64,000 nt of DNA, taken from NCBI RefSeq assembly GCF_030269925.1, contig NC_085108.1, forward strand, positions 3,472,001 through 3,536,000, in the 5' to 3' direction. Positions 1 through 10,838 of this stretch are shown here, in pieces (within the stretch, counting starts at the first letter, position 1; each line of letters opens with the position of its first letter). The position numbers were made by a program, and so were the translations under genes. Origin of the DNA: Bombyx mori (taxonomy: Eukaryota; Arthropoda; Insecta; Lepidoptera; Bombycidae). The notes under the pieces were generated by a model. It worked only from the letters and a program-made list of their open reading frames with translations, did not search any database and was not told the origin of the DNA.

Positions 1-372
1 TTGAACCAAGTGGACCTTACAAACCGGGTTTTGCTGAACCAAGTGGTCCAGATTTCAAACCACATTTCGAACCAGTTGGGCCGGTACTCAAACCGGTATA
101 CCCTTTAAACGAACCTCCATTTGAATCCACCAGGCCCGGTCTTAAACCTCTCTATCCGGTGCAGCCAAATTTCAAACCGCGTCCGGTCGAACCTAGTGTC
201 TATAGACCCGAGTATCCGGTTCAGAAACCAGGATACGTGCCCAAACCGGCGTACCGACCTCCAGAACACGATAGACCCTTTGTCCCTACCAGTCCACCCG
301 GGTACCGACCTGGACGACCTGGGTTCAATCCTGGCTCAAAACCGGGCTTTGAAGGAGACAGGGAAGATGGAA
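1..372 (+). CDS. Exon of upstream gene: proline-rich region (partial)
   Basis: The reading frame is open from position 3 and rich in Pro, Lys, Tyr and Gly, with degenerate repeats such as EPSGP, FKPRP, YRPEYPVQ and GYRPGRPGF. It ends at a strong GTAAGT donor at 373, in phase 1. The window edge cuts its 5' side. No start codon or signal peptide is visible here. Confidence 0.75.
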
Positions 373-3300
373 GTAAGTCATTTTTCAAAATTACATTACC
401 TTAACCCCAGTCGTGATGATTATGTTTTATGCAGTAGTACTACAATATGTTAGGATAATTAATTACCTTTCCGAATTTAGATTTACATATATTTTGATAT
501 GAGCAAGTTTTAATTCTCAGATGTTTCTCAATATATTCCGCATCGGTAATAAAGTCAGACTCAAAGGAGCATGGAAGGGGTCATTTAGGAAAAAAAAATT
601 TTTGGTGCACAATTCATTCTTGGTCGTATGCACTTTATCATTGAACCGTTCACACATGGTCGATAAAGGCAAGATAGTGTTTATAGTTTATGTTATTTGC
701 ATTGATGAGGCTTCGTATGAAGAATTAGACTTTAATAATGTTTCGTTCTATTTTATTGGCTAGATCACGATCCACTTGATCATAAATGGTTACCAGAGCT
801 CATAGACATCAACTAAGTTAATGCCGCCGCCTACCTTCAGATAGGAGGCCTAATTTTCATTTAACGATTGTTCCACCCCAAAGCATTTCCTACCCGTGAG
901 AGCTCATAAAAAGCTTATACCACGGGTAAAATTTTCCAATAACGCTTCATAAATGAACTAACGCAGAAAATTGAATAAAAACATTTATTATTGTAAGTAC
1001 CGAATCTAAATTGAGGGTAGTTGCTTCGTCGCCCGAGGTGCCGGTTCATTGACCCCGCGCATCATTATTGCATCAGCTGTTCTAAAGTAATGTTTCGGTC
1101 GCAGTTGCCGTATCTTGGCGCCACTACACGGTGTCCGGGTTCCCCTGCCGAGCGGGGACTTCCTGCGCGCAGAACCACGTCGCCGGCCACTGGGCTTGCG
1201 AACCGGAGGGTGGAGAAATCGGTGAGGAATAACCTCCTACCTCCCCGTAGCAGCTCGACACACGAGCAGACTATGCCACTTGCCATCTACTGGACGGATA
1301 GTAGATTCTTAAAATTTGTCGAATTTCTTCCTTTCCAGGATCGTGGGATTACTGCTGTGCGCCAACGCATCGCTGTGGGTACAGCGAAGGTTTCAATAAA
1401 CCCTGGTAAGTGTGGTAGCTATTAGACTAATTAAAGGGACATTTCGGTCAGGAAGCAGTTACGTGTACCGACAGCAAAGCAATTTCGATCTTATATCTCA
1501 AGGTGGTTAGTAGCTATTATGACGGACTACAGACTGCCACTCACGGCCAAGTGCTAACTTGATGGTGTGGGTACCGTAATCCTAGACATTGATGGTTTTG
1601 GATGCACCAGTAATTAAACAAATTAATGAATTTAGTACTCAATTTTTCTTTTCACTGCACTATGTTGTTTGTTCATCGTAGCATCAGATACGTATTTCAT
1701 TATAATTGAGACTTTTCTAAGGGATATGAATTGTTGCATCGCGCCACGGTCATTAAGAATAATATCGTTCGTGCCGCCATAAATAAATAGGTAAATTATT
1801 CTGTAAGGTGCTACGTGGGCCCAGAGAGCGACCAATGGCGCCCGTGTAGTGAAAAATACTACCCTTACCATCAACACAACGTGCCGCATCCCTCTCAAGC
1901 AAACAGAGGTCAGTACCGTGATTTTTAAAACATTTTTAGAATTTAGATAAGTTTTTTAACCGAAGCTGTATCTAACGCCAGTTTTCTAGGGCTTACTCTA
2001 CTTAAAGAGTTCTCGCCAATGTTTTTTGACCCTTATATCAGTTGAACCACATACGGACTCAAAGTCTTGGTTGTGGTTGTCACAACCTAATATGTATCAC
2101 ACGGAAGAACCCTAGTTTGAGGATAATAAAAAAAATCAATCATTGCCTAGACATTCACTTCTTGATTTGACATTCAAGGATTGGTGTTAGATCTTTAGAA
2201 ACTTCTATAGGCTTTTCTCTGTAGTATATACAATTATGTACATATAATTATGAGCCCCGCATAATGCGATCCATTGAGAGTGTCCATGGGCCGCTAGTTT
2301 CTATTCGGCTCAAAGGAACAAATCGACCTGTTCTTCTTAGTTCTAAGCTAGCGATTATTATCTATGACTCAACAAATAATATAGCGCCTACAAAAAACAT
2401 GTCTTCCAGATGAAACCTCTCGACCTTCGGGTTCGAGCCATCCACACACAAATAGACCTGGTCCGTACCTATCTGAAGCTGATAGAAGATACTGGGATGA
2501 ATTATACAAAAACGGTCCTCAGGCGTATTACGATAGATACGGGAATCCCTTACCAGGTATTTTTTGATTTACTACTTAGCGGTAGTTTGTGAACCATTAT
2601 ATATATTTATGACTCGAAGCAGGCATACATTTCATTGAAAATTGGACCTCATATCTCAAGGCGGATTGTGCCACGCCGTAATAGCCCACGTGAGAACTAT
2701 CAACTGCGGTGACCATTGACATATCAAGTTAGCCCCGAGCTTATCCCCCACTTGAAGCTGTAACACAAGCGCTGCGCATTAAAACACTTCTTATTTCAAG
2801 GGTCGTCGGGTGGAAGGTAACCCTTGACCTTGATGGGTAAACCGCGTTCAATTACCTCCCTAATGTAGTTAGTACCGACTTTTTAACTCGAACATTCCAG
2901 GGTATACAAGAGTACCGACATCAGATCCGCCGCATATAAAACCAGAATATTCTCGACCTGCTTCCGGATCCTGGGCGCCAGCACAGGGAGGAGGTACGCG
3001 TGATGGACTCGGTGTGCCGAGGTATGGGTCAACCATCAATCTAAGCCTACTTTCAAAGTAAATAAGATGTGTGTCCAAAGTCACTCGAGCATACCTCAAA
3101 ATCATCCAGATAAAATAAAATAAACAGGATTTAAGTATAAATATTGAATATTGCACTTATAATATTTTTCAATTCAAACCTAATGCCCTTTCGATTTCAG
3201 GTACTGGCCGGTGGCCTACCTACACAAAGGTCCTCCACCAAACATGACTTATTTTAGATACAACGAAACGACAACTACTGAAATGCCAAAACCCGCGGAA

Positions 3301-4245
3301 TCCAGAGACCTACCAGACGATAGGGACTCGCCAGATCAACAGACACTTATCGACAAACCAAAAATCATCGACAACCATAGAGGCGAGAAGAAACGTAATA
3401 TTAGCGATCATGACGAAGAACTTCATATCGACATCGACAAAACGACAACAGCTAAAACTGTTAGCGAAGTCACTGAGATTATTGAAAGAGTAAATAAGAG
3501 CGAGACAGAAAGCACAACTTCTGACAAGGACGTAGATAAAATGGATCTTATCGATGGAATTGATGATAAACTATTAGATTTCTCTAAGTCTATTGAAGTA
3601 TTTGATATAGAAGACGCTAAGAAGAGTGCGAAGGCAGATCTTAAAACTCTACGAGCGGAAGAGAGACAGATAGAAGAAATAGGACGACTGTTGGCTTCAA
3701 GGCGCGACGGGAAAGTTGTCTTGGAAAAGCGATCGCAGAAAGAATTGGCCTCAAAGAATATTGCGGTCGACGAAGATTTGCTGGACTTCAATTTCGGGAA
3801 TAAATTCCCAGTAGAAAGGAGAGGAGTCGTACGGAAAGTGACAAAAGACGAAATAGAGAGGGACAGGAATACCGATAGAAGCCTAGAAGTGAGCGAGACA
3901 ACGTTCGTTAGACCACCAAGAGTACTAGCTACAACTGAAAACATACGCAAAGCAATTGTCAACGGTAAAATATTTTATGACGCCACAATCAGAGAGCAGA
4001 GAGATGTGCTAACGAATGCCACTCGAAGATCCAAATCTCTGAGGCCTCTGGAAGACAGAGCCCCATCAGTGATTAATTCTGCTAATTTCGGAAAGAAGAA
4101 AATTATAAAAACTAGAAACGTAAATCCTGTGAGGAGAGTCAGAAGAGTTTACAGGAAAAGATATAACCCGGAGGAAGTTAGAAGGAGACTGTTGGAGAGA
4201 GATAGAGCTAAAGAGAGTTCTGTTGATAGCAGTAGGAAAATTTAA
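1..4245 (+). CDS. Proline-rich, Cys-domain extracellular protein (5'-partial, six exons)
   Basis: I read six exons: <1-372, 1339-1405, 1808-1908, 2410-2556, 2901-3021 and 3201-4245, all with AG/GT borders and matching phases (1,2,1,1,2). They give 616 codons plus TAA, the 5' end lying outside the window. Order of parts: a Pro-rich segment with repeated RPGYRP/KPGF-like motifs; a five-Cys module (SWDYCC...CGYSEGF...PWCYVG...WRPCSEKYYP); a Tyr/Pro/Gly-rich linker with YWDELYKNGPQAYYDRYG; a motif PRYWPVAYLHKGPPPNMTYF; a long acidic, charged region with a probable coiled coil; and a very basic C-terminus (RRVRRVYRKRY). The composition suggests a secreted matrix or mucin-like protein, but I cannot name the family. 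The Cys module vaguely recalls the end of kringle or fibronectin-II domains. The gene is upstream of flz on the same strand. Confidence 0.75.
373..1338. other. Intron of upstream gene
   Basis: This is mostly AT-rich intron. From about 1021 to 1310 it turns GC-rich, and the minus strand is open there (1065-1286, with SPVAGDVVLRAGSPRSAGEP). That looks like a transposon coding relic, but I cannot assign it. Confidence 0.5.
1339..1405 (+). CDS. Micro-exon of upstream gene: first half of Cys-rich module
   Basis: This 67-base exon is flanked by CTTTCCAG and GTAAGT. Read in the phase left by the previous exon it gives SWDYCCAPTHRCGYSEGFNK then PW, ending in phase 2. The three Cys and the aromatic and Gly spacing look like a conserved extracellular module. 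It is too short to show up as an ORF. Together with the next exon it is 168 bases, a multiple of three, so the pair could be skipped without a frameshift. Confidence 0.7.
1808..1908 (+). CDS. Small exon of upstream gene: second half of Cys-rich module
   Basis: This exon follows TTCTGTAAG and completes the split Trp codon, continuing as CYVGPESDQWRPCSEKYYPY and then HQHNVPHPSQANR. It ends before a GTCAGT donor in phase 1, which fits the exon at 2410. The continuity of PW|CYVG across the intron is strong evidence that both small exons are real. Confidence 0.7.
2410..2556 (+). CDS. Exon of upstream gene: Tyr/Pro-rich linker
   Basis: The exon is bounded by GTCTTCCAG and GTATTT. In frame it encodes ETSRPSGSSHPHTNRPGPYL and then SEADRRYWDELYKNGPQAYY plus DRYGNPLP. 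It enters and leaves in phase 1. An open frame starting at its ATG (2410) is in the wrong phase and is not the protein. Confidence 0.75.
2901..3021 (+). CDS. Exon of upstream gene: Gly/Pro-rich linker
   Basis: The acceptor AACATTCCAG and donor GTATGG enclose 121 bases encoding GYTRVPTSDPPHIKPEYSRP, then ASGSWAPAQGGGTRDGLGVP. It enters in phase 1 and leaves in phase 2, matching the next exon, where the split codon gives Arg before YWPVAYLHKG. Confidence 0.75.
3201..4245 (+). CDS. Terminal exon of upstream gene: charged region and basic tail
   Basis: After TCGATTTCAG the frame opens with YWPVAYLHKGPPPNMTYFRY and runs 348 codons to TAA at 4243-4245. An acidic stretch follows, then a helix-prone Lys/Glu/Arg region (about KKSAKADLKTLRAEERQIEE), and finally a strongly basic end with RRVRRVYRKRYNPEEVRRRL. 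An AATAAA lies 18 bases after the stop. The GTAGGA at 4232 could act as a weak donor, but the close poly(A) signal favours termination here. Confidence 0.75.
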
Positions 4246-4263
4246 GCTTAAAGACATATGATT

Positions 4264-4269
4264 AATAAA
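4264..4269 (+). terminator. Poly(A) signal AATAAA of upstream gene
   Basis: A canonical AATAAA sits 18 bases after the TAA, followed by a T/GT-rich stretch (TTTATTATATATGTATAT). This supports gene 1 ending here rather than splicing on to the protease exons 45 kb away. Confidence 0.6.
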
Positions 4270-4994
4270 ATTGATCATAACAATGAATACGTTTATTATA
4301 TATGTATATAAAAACGTTTAGGACAGAGCCATTAGGTCAGATGAAAATATTTCAATTTCAATTTTATTTATCACGTTTATCCATAATAGTTCAGGATCCC
4401 TGGTACACTTTTCATCATTTATTACTAACAAGCTGATTTTTCGTGCGTAGCTTCCTTTTGACTAGACGCCCAACTTTTTTCCTTACAGTAACGTTGGTAA
4501 ATGGTAGCTTACTAGGGATAGCAAGGATAAATTATGTTAATTTCACGAATTTTCAAAATTTGTTACTAACCGAATTTTTCTTTGTTAATTATCGAGATAA
4601 TTATCTAAATAGCATGAAAATATATTTGACCTACAAAATATAAGGTTTTGTTAGGGAGTCCCCCCCCTCTTCAACATGTATTATTATAAACAAGGTCATG
4701 AAAAATAATTACTAACCAGCTGATTTTTTTTTATTGGTTAGCATTTTTTGTCATTTGCATACTTTACCACCTACATTGTCCTACAAATTGCGTAGTATGT
4801 CATCTTGGTCCTACGCTCAAAAGTTCTCAATACCACCGGACTTGTTGTTTTATTAGTAACTGTAGGACAAAGGTACACGTGATAGGTTAATAATATATTT
4901 TTTGTCCAAATAAAACAATGTCCTACAAAAAAAGGTATGCTTTATTAGTCCTACAAGATTTGTAATTTTTGAGTATACAAAATGAAATGAAATT
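4270..4994. other. AT-rich intergenic stretch
   Basis: No gene is seen. The motif ATTACTAACAAGCTGATTTT (near 4420) recurs near 4707 as ATTACTAACCAGCTGATTTT. GTCCTACAA-type words recur between 4780 and 4960. This suggests an old unclassified repeat. Confidence 0.4.
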
Positions 4995-5269
4995 TATATA
5001 TATCAACGCTTGAAAGGAAAACGTGACTAAGCGACAATGCGTGAACTTTACAGTAGACTAATTTAAAGTTGAAATACCTGAAAACAAAATTTATTTTAAC
5101 GAATCTAGCTGTAGTAGAATCTAGCTAGTAGCTGTAGGATTGAAATGATTTTAATACACCTAGAAATATATTTTTTTTACGCATCGAATATGGTTATTGC
5201 CTATCATTTATGTACAATGCAGTTATTGACGCTTAGTCACGTTTGCCTTTCAAGCGTCGATATATATAT
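4995..5269. repeat. TIR element (MITE), about 275 bp
   Basis: The left arm 4995-5033 (TATATATATCAACGCTTGAA...) and the right arm 5230-5269 are inverted copies about 39 bp long with only a couple of mismatches. A TA-rich run lies outside each arm. There is no coding capacity. A partial relative with the same left arm is at 43199-43380. Confidence 0.75.
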
Positions 5270-5284
5270 ATATATATATATATA
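5252..5284. repeat. (TA)n microsatellite
   Basis: A run of TA dinucleotides overlaps the outer end of the MITE right arm, consistent with TA target or end expansion. Confidence 0.7.
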
Positions 5285-6057
5285 GATTAGAGGCTATAAT
5301 CCTAAACATAGGACTAGCAATTAACAAAAGCAAGACAAACACCCAATATGTCGAAATAAAATAAAGATATTAGCCCATTCTGCAACGTATATATTTATAT
5401 TTTAAATAAAAATAAATTTTCTCGGTTTGATTTCGATTCTGCTTCTGTGCAATGGACCCTTACTGCCGCATATTCCTATGTATCAATATAACAATAAGTT
5501 TTGCTTAGTGAAAATTGTCAGTTTGACACAAAATTTAATATATTTGGGTCAAAATGACGACGCAGAGTTTCGAATTAATCCTAATTTAGTTTTAATAAAT
5601 TACTCGCGCTTAAGATTCGAATTTACAAATGTATCTAAATATATCTTTTGTTTATTTTAAGTTACTAAGAATAATAGCTTTGTAATATGTAAAGCATTGA
5701 CAAAATATCTTGTTCCTTTCTAATGTTACATTTAAAATCAACAAAGCATCAAATGTGATAAAATTAAACTTTTTAATACCTTTTGTTGAATGTTTGGTGC
5801 ATCAGAATACTCCGTATCGATGCCTGAGCTTCAGATACGACACAAAGAAATATCTTTAAGATTCATTTTAAATGTAACTTAACTTAAGTAGCAATATATA
5901 TATTTTTTTATATTCTATCTTTTGTTTCATTTCATATCTACGTCTCTGAGCCCCTTCTTCATCTATCCTCATCCGTTTAGGACGTTTTTTAATTAAATGA
6001 ATGAACATATGAAAAAATGTCCTGGTTACTATTGCCACTATTAAGAAAAACCACAAG
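5285..6057. other. Intergenic, nothing recognised
   Basis: AT-rich sequence. The open frames here have no recognisable domain and biased, non-coding composition. Confidence 0.4.
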
Positions 6058-6323
6058 ACACCGGTCACCGTTCTCGTCGAACCCGTCGCTTGCGACGAAG
6101 AGCTCGACGAGCGAATTAACCCATAGACACAGCCCACTGAGTTTCTCGCCGGATCTTCTCAGTGGGTCGCGTTTCCGATCCGGCGGTAGATTCTGCGAAG
6201 CACTGCTCTTGCTAGGGTCAGTGTTAGCAACACTCCGGCATGAGCCCCGTGAGCTCACCTACACACGTTAGGGCGAAGCTGAAATAGCCTCTCAAGGCTA
6301 TCAGTACAGGTAGGAAAAAAAAA
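6058..6323 (+). mobile_element. Jockey-like LINE 3' end
   Basis: The sequence starts near CACCGGTCACCG and runs through ACCCATAGACACAGCCCACT and CGCCGGATCTTCTCAGTGGG to GGTAGG followed by poly(A). At 35.0-36.1 kb the same sequence follows a reverse-transcriptase C-terminus, which identifies it as a LINE 3' region. It is a 5'-truncated copy. Confidence 0.75.
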
Positions 6324-6737
6324 CGGTGTTCAACGCCATCTAGTGATCCGGCAACAGACATGTATATCTTATTTACTACTCACAGATCGCGCTGACAACA
6401 CAAAATAAAATGCACGCAAATCACAAATGACCGTGTGTCATGTAATTCGATTTGTATTGACTGGCGATTAATTTCTTTATTAGTGTCACGAATTTTTGAA
6501 ATTGGGTAGAAAAAAAAAACGCTCGTATTGTGATTGTATCAAAATGAGACTGCTTATTTTGTTTGCATACGACCAAACGACAGTCGCGTTCCGTCGCCGG
6601 TGTAACGTGACGTACTATAATTAGGTACTAAAATATATTTCTTAGACAATTAGCACAAAAAAAAAATATACAATTTATTTTCAATATGGTATCATCGTAT
6701 CCTCTCAGGGCCCTGAAACTGTGATACTTTAAAACAA

Positions 6738-7003
6738 ATATTTTTTTGTATGGAAACTAGCGACATCTTGTAGCGGATGCCCTAAACTTATATGTTGTTA
6801 AAGTTAAGGTATTTAATTATTGTATAACTAAACACACAAAATAAAACATTAATAAATCATACAAGTCCTTATATTTTTTTGTGTGGAAACTAGCGACATC
6901 TTGTAGCCCATGCCCTAAACTTATATGTTGTTAAAGTTAAGGCATTTAATTATTGTATAACTAAACAAATAAAATAAAACATTAATAAATCATACAAGTC
7001 CTT
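6738..7003. repeat. Tandem duplication, 133-bp unit, two copies
   Basis: TGGAAACTAGCGACATCTTG at 6751 recurs at 6884, and the following 100 or so bases repeat almost exactly, down to ATAAATCATACAAGTCCTTA. The two copies differ at only a few positions. Confidence 0.8.
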
Positions 7004-7349
7004 ATATGTTATAGACAAATTGATTAAATTTTATCAATTTGTGATTTCTGAAAATTTACAAAAAAATCCTTAATTAAAAATAAAATATAGGATAGGTAAT
7101 ATGTTACTGCCACCTACAAGAGCAATTAGTTAGAAACTAATCGAAGCGACGCCATCTAGTGGCCGACGCCCGTAAACATTTTTGTTGAGTGCTTGAGTTG
7201 GTTATCTATAACTAATTTAGGTGTATTATCTATGGTCGAGGTCGTAATTCAGTATCATTGCTGTGGGTAGATGTTGTGTGTAACTCACGAGTAATCGCCA
7301 CTTCTCCCGGCTTGGCTTATGGTATTTTGTCAATGTCTTTGTAACTGTG

Positions 7350-7470
7350 TTTTTTTTATTGCCTTTGTAGGCAGACGAGCATACGGCCCACTTGATGGTA
7401 AATGGTCACCGGCGCTCGTGGACGTCAGCAATGCCAGGGGCAGAGCCAAGCCGCTGCCTACCAAAGCCAA
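7350..7470 (-). mobile_element. 3' end of a second LINE family (SFFKRGLWRVL... type)
   Basis: TTGCCTTTGTAGGCAGACGA through GCCAGGGGCAGAGCCAAGCC matches the 3' end of the LINE at 30081-30600 (minus). Only the terminal part is present, and it passes directly into the minisatellite. Confidence 0.65.
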
Positions 7471-7800
7471 GCCGCTGCCTACCATAGCCAAGCCGCTGCC
7501 TACCATAGCCAAGCCACTGCCTACCATAGCCAAGCCGCTACCTACCATAACCAAGCCGCTGCCTACCATAGCCAAGCCGCTGCCTACCATAGCCAAGCCG
7601 CTGCCTACCATAGCCAAGCCGCTGCCTACCATAGCCAAGCCGCTGCCTACCATAGCCAAGCCGCTGCCTACCATAGCCAAGCCGCTGCCTACCATAGCCA
7701 AGCCGCTGCCTACCATAGCCAAGCCGCTGCCTACCATAGCCAAGCCGCTGCCTACCATAGCCAAGCCGCTGCCTGCCATAGCCAAGCCACTGCCTGCCAA
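7445..7800. repeat. Minisatellite, 21-bp unit, about 17 copies
   Basis: The unit GCCAAGCCGCTGCCTACCAT (plus A) repeats about 17 times with few changes (some GCCACTG, CTGCCTGCC and CATAACC variants). It is open in several frames (KPLPTIA on +, GRQRLGY on -) because 21 is a multiple of three. It is not a gene. The unit is identical to the LINE 3'-coding sequence GGTAGGCAGCGGCTTGGC next to it. Confidence 0.9.
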
Positions 7801-8903
7801 AAATGTGTATTTCTTTTAAAAAATCATAGTATTCAGTTTCAAAGTAACACACATGTTTCACAGTAAATTCGACCTCAGGCAACAAATGCCTACTCCCAGG
7901 AAACTTCGACCATCAGATTGTTCATTCAAGTATGCACTCCGTGAAAGTGAAGTGAAAACAGCTTAGAGTTTGTCTGAGCGCTCCCTTGGGCTCGAATTCG
8001 CAATGTCGGAACGCTTACTGAATTATTATGGTACATTAACTATCATGATGGTCGTTTGCAACAGAAAATGATTTCTATTTCGAACCAAATCGAATTTTTA
8101 GAGTGCTGATAAATTGCTCTTAAGCATTGGACAGGGTGAGCGTAGAAATGGAATAGTCACAAATATAACAGGTTCATCGAGAATGCCGAGGCTGGTGACC
8201 CCTGACACCGCTGCCCTGTACCATAAGTAAAGCCAGCTCTCAAGGGTGTAAAAGAGCTCACATCCCTAATTTTAGTGCTAAACAAGCCAAAGCCCATAGA
8301 TAAATTGTACGTGAAAGCTACCCCTTATGTCAGCCAAGTCTCTGAATTATAGTGTAAAAACTGCTCCAACTTTAGAATCGAAAGGCATGACAATTCCGTT
8401 GTAGAAATAGGCAGGATGGTGGTCCCTACCCGCGCGCGCTCCAGTGATTAAGGAAACTATAATTTTAGTGGGTCCGATTTTTATAAAACACAGTTCGTCT
8501 TTTCGCATTAAAAGTGTACAACTTCCAAAAATATTCGAAATTGAGTCAACTAATATGCGGAATCATTTGGTATCACTAGTATTTTTCTCATAAATACCTA
8601 CAGTCAAAAGAGCGTTGTTTAGTTTTAGATTTATTATTTATTTAGTTTTTCTATATTTTGACTACTATTAACAAAATTAATACATAGTTTTATCTTACTT
8701 TAAAAGACAAGTAATGTCATTGGTAAAAAATAAAAAATAAATGTTGCAAAGATGATTAATATTAAAAATATCACATGTTAAACCTTTAAAACACTCTCCT
8801 GTAAAATTAGTAAATTTTGAGATTATACAGTTTTAATGCGAGAAGATGAGTTATTGCTTCGTCGTGGAAGACGTATGTACGTGTCTACTTAGATTTTTTT
8901 TTT
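7801..8903. other. Intergenic, nothing recognised
   Basis: No coding or repeat structure that I can name. Between 8140 and 8470 there are fragments faintly like Bm1 tails (GTGGTCCCTACCCGCGCG), too diverged to delimit. Confidence 0.35.
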
Positions 8904-8998
8904 TTACCTGCTTGCGAGTTTCGAACCCTGGTACAGCCGCATCGCTCGATATGAGTGCACCGGGCGTCTTAACCTCTCGACTACCAGGACGTCTAAGA
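8904..8998 (-). mobile_element. tRNA-derived SINE head (Bm1-related variant)
   Basis: On the minus strand the sequence reads CTGGTAGTCGAGAGGTTAAG ... GCGATGC ... CCAGGGTTCGAAACTCGCAA, with a B-box-like GGTTCGAA. It resembles the Bm1 head but lacks the body. It is not a tRNA gene: the cloverleaf pairing does not close. Confidence 0.5.
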
Positions 8999-9366
8999 CT
9001 AATGTTGCAAACTAAATCACCACTGATTCGTTATACCAAAAAAAAATCTTTATTTACGGGTTTAAATCTCCACGATAACAAATAAATAAAGGCACTTCGT
9101 TAAATAAATCAAACAAACACTTGAAAATTTTATTGCTTTACGTAAGTTTTCTCAATCTTTCAACACGAAAGATTGTTTCCATAAAAATAAACAAACTTTT
9201 AAACATTCTTGCGTGATTTCTAGCGAAAGCCATTACGGTTTACGCCAATTGCATTAGTTACACCATCACTTTTACTTTAGTATCTCTCGATTTGACCGCT
9301 AATTTGTTTCAAGTTTTTTTTTGGCAATCATTAAAATATTTTATTTAATATTTTTTATTGTCAGAT

Positions 9367-9610
9367 TTTTTGTTTTTGCTTAGATTGATGAACGAGCTCA
9401 CAGCCCACCTGGTGTTAAGTGGTTACTGAAGCCCATAGACATCTACAACGTATATGCGCCACTCACCTTGAGATATAAGTTCTAAGGTCTCAGTATAGTC
9501 TCAGCGGCTGCCTCACCCTTCAAACAGAAACGCATTACTGTTTCACGGCAGAAATAGGTGGGGTGGTGGTACCTACCCGCGCAGACTCACAAGAGGCCTT
9601 ACCACCAGTA
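9367..9610 (-). mobile_element. Bm1-type SINE, head-truncated
   Basis: The T-run followed by TTGCTTAGATTGATGAACGA marks the tail. The body continues through CATTACTGTTTCACGGCAGA to CCACCAGTAAA. The tRNA-like head is missing. Confidence 0.8.
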
Positions 9611-9886
9611 AACATATATTAGGAACACTTCCATAAGCTCAGCTCGCGTTGAAGCCGAATGCGGTTTTAACAGGTTAAATTCGTGAGCTTAAAAGCGCCT
9701 CTCAAAGCGCCCAAGTTCAATGAACTGCACAATGAAAGCGATAGACGTAACAGCTGCAAACGCTTCGTGCAATTCAGTGAAAGTGCGCTCATGAGTCGTC
9801 GAGCCAATCATTTGACATTGGGCCCACCCGTGGTAAATGTTTTTGACGGGTTCCCACATTGAAATTAAACTGTATATTTAAATAGA

Positions 9887-10300
9887 TTAGAGGTCCCGCA
9901 GTAGTCGAAATTCGACTATAATTAATTGGAATTGTAGGTTTGTACACTCTTATGATTGTATTTTATACTTCTATAATAAAAAATTTCGCCAAAACAACAC
10001 TATAAAAAATATTAACAAAGGCAAACCATATTCTATTCTCAATTTGACAACAGACGTCAAGAACAAAAGTTTGACAATAAATAGTATGCATGCGTGTGTG
10101 CGTCAAATACATGGTATGTAGTGTGTGTAATGTTTTCTTTATCGATTTAATGTATCTTTTATGCATTATTTTAAAATAATATTAGCATTGTGCACTTCTT
10201 CTCTATATTTTCTATAAGTGTGAGAAATTTCATACTCCTCCGTCCGCGCAATTTTCATAAAAAGGGGTACAAAGTTTTGCTTCACGTATTAATATATAGA
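9887..10300 (-). mobile_element. Helitron-like element, family A (complete copy)
   Basis: Read on the minus strand it begins TCTATATATTAATACGTGAA. It ends with the hairpin AGTCGAATTTCGACT, then ACTGCGGGACCTCTAA, with host A before and T after. TC...CTAA between A and T, with a 3' subterminal hairpin, is the Helitron signature. It is non-autonomous: there is no Rep/helicase frame. Confidence 0.75.
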
Positions 10301-10457
10301 TTTATTTTTTTAATTTACATTTTTAAAGAAACGATATAGTTATCGAGGAATAAGAGAAATAAATAAATAAATCAAAGCTAAGAAAAAAGTTCTTAACCGG
10401 CAAGACAAGTCACTGGTAAAATTCAACCTAGAAATTAGAAAACGCATGAAAACACAT

Positions 10458-10838
10458 CAACTTTTTGTTCTTTACGTATGTGGTCAAATTGAGAATAGAT
10501 TAAATACACATTAAATATTGTTTCTCTTTATTATTATTTTTCTATAGTGTAGTCTTGGCGAAATTTGTGATTATTGTGGTTCGAAGGGTGAGGTAGCCGT
10601 TGTAACTATACTGAGACCTTAGAACTTATATCTCGAGGTGGTTGGTGCATTTACGTTGTAGATGTCTATGGGTTCCAGTAACCACTTAACATCAGGTGGG
10701 CTGTGAGCTCGTCCATCCATCTGAGCAATAAAAAAAAAATATAGAAGTATAATAGTATTTGAAAATAGAATCATAATAGTGTACAAACTTACGATTTCAA
10801 TGAATTATAGTCGAATTTCGTCTACTGAGGGACCATAG
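10458..10838 (+). mobile_element. Helitron family A copy, 5'-truncated, split by a SINE
   Basis: It matches family A from TTTTTGTTCTTTACG to the 3' hairpin and GGGACCATAG, with a Bm1 piece (10578-10740) in the middle. The element sequence resumes after the SINE's A-tail at ATATAGAAGTATAATAG. Confidence 0.65.
10578..10740 (+). mobile_element. Bm1-type SINE, truncated, inside a Helitron
   Basis: It begins within the body (GGTTCGAAGGGTGAGGTAGC) and ends with ATCTGAGCAATAAAAAAAAA. It interrupts Helitron A sequence, so it is the younger insertion. Confidence 0.75.

Noticed and set aside
3423..3962. Minus-strand open frame opposite the terminal exon of gene 1
   Set aside because: It is a Ser/Thr/Leu-rich shadow of the charged coding frame on the plus strand.
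7319..7885. Long repetitive open frames on both strands (KPLPTIA and GRQRLGY repeats)
   Set aside because: They are open only because the 21-bp minisatellite has a period divisible by three. There is no start context, splice signal or non-repeat domain.
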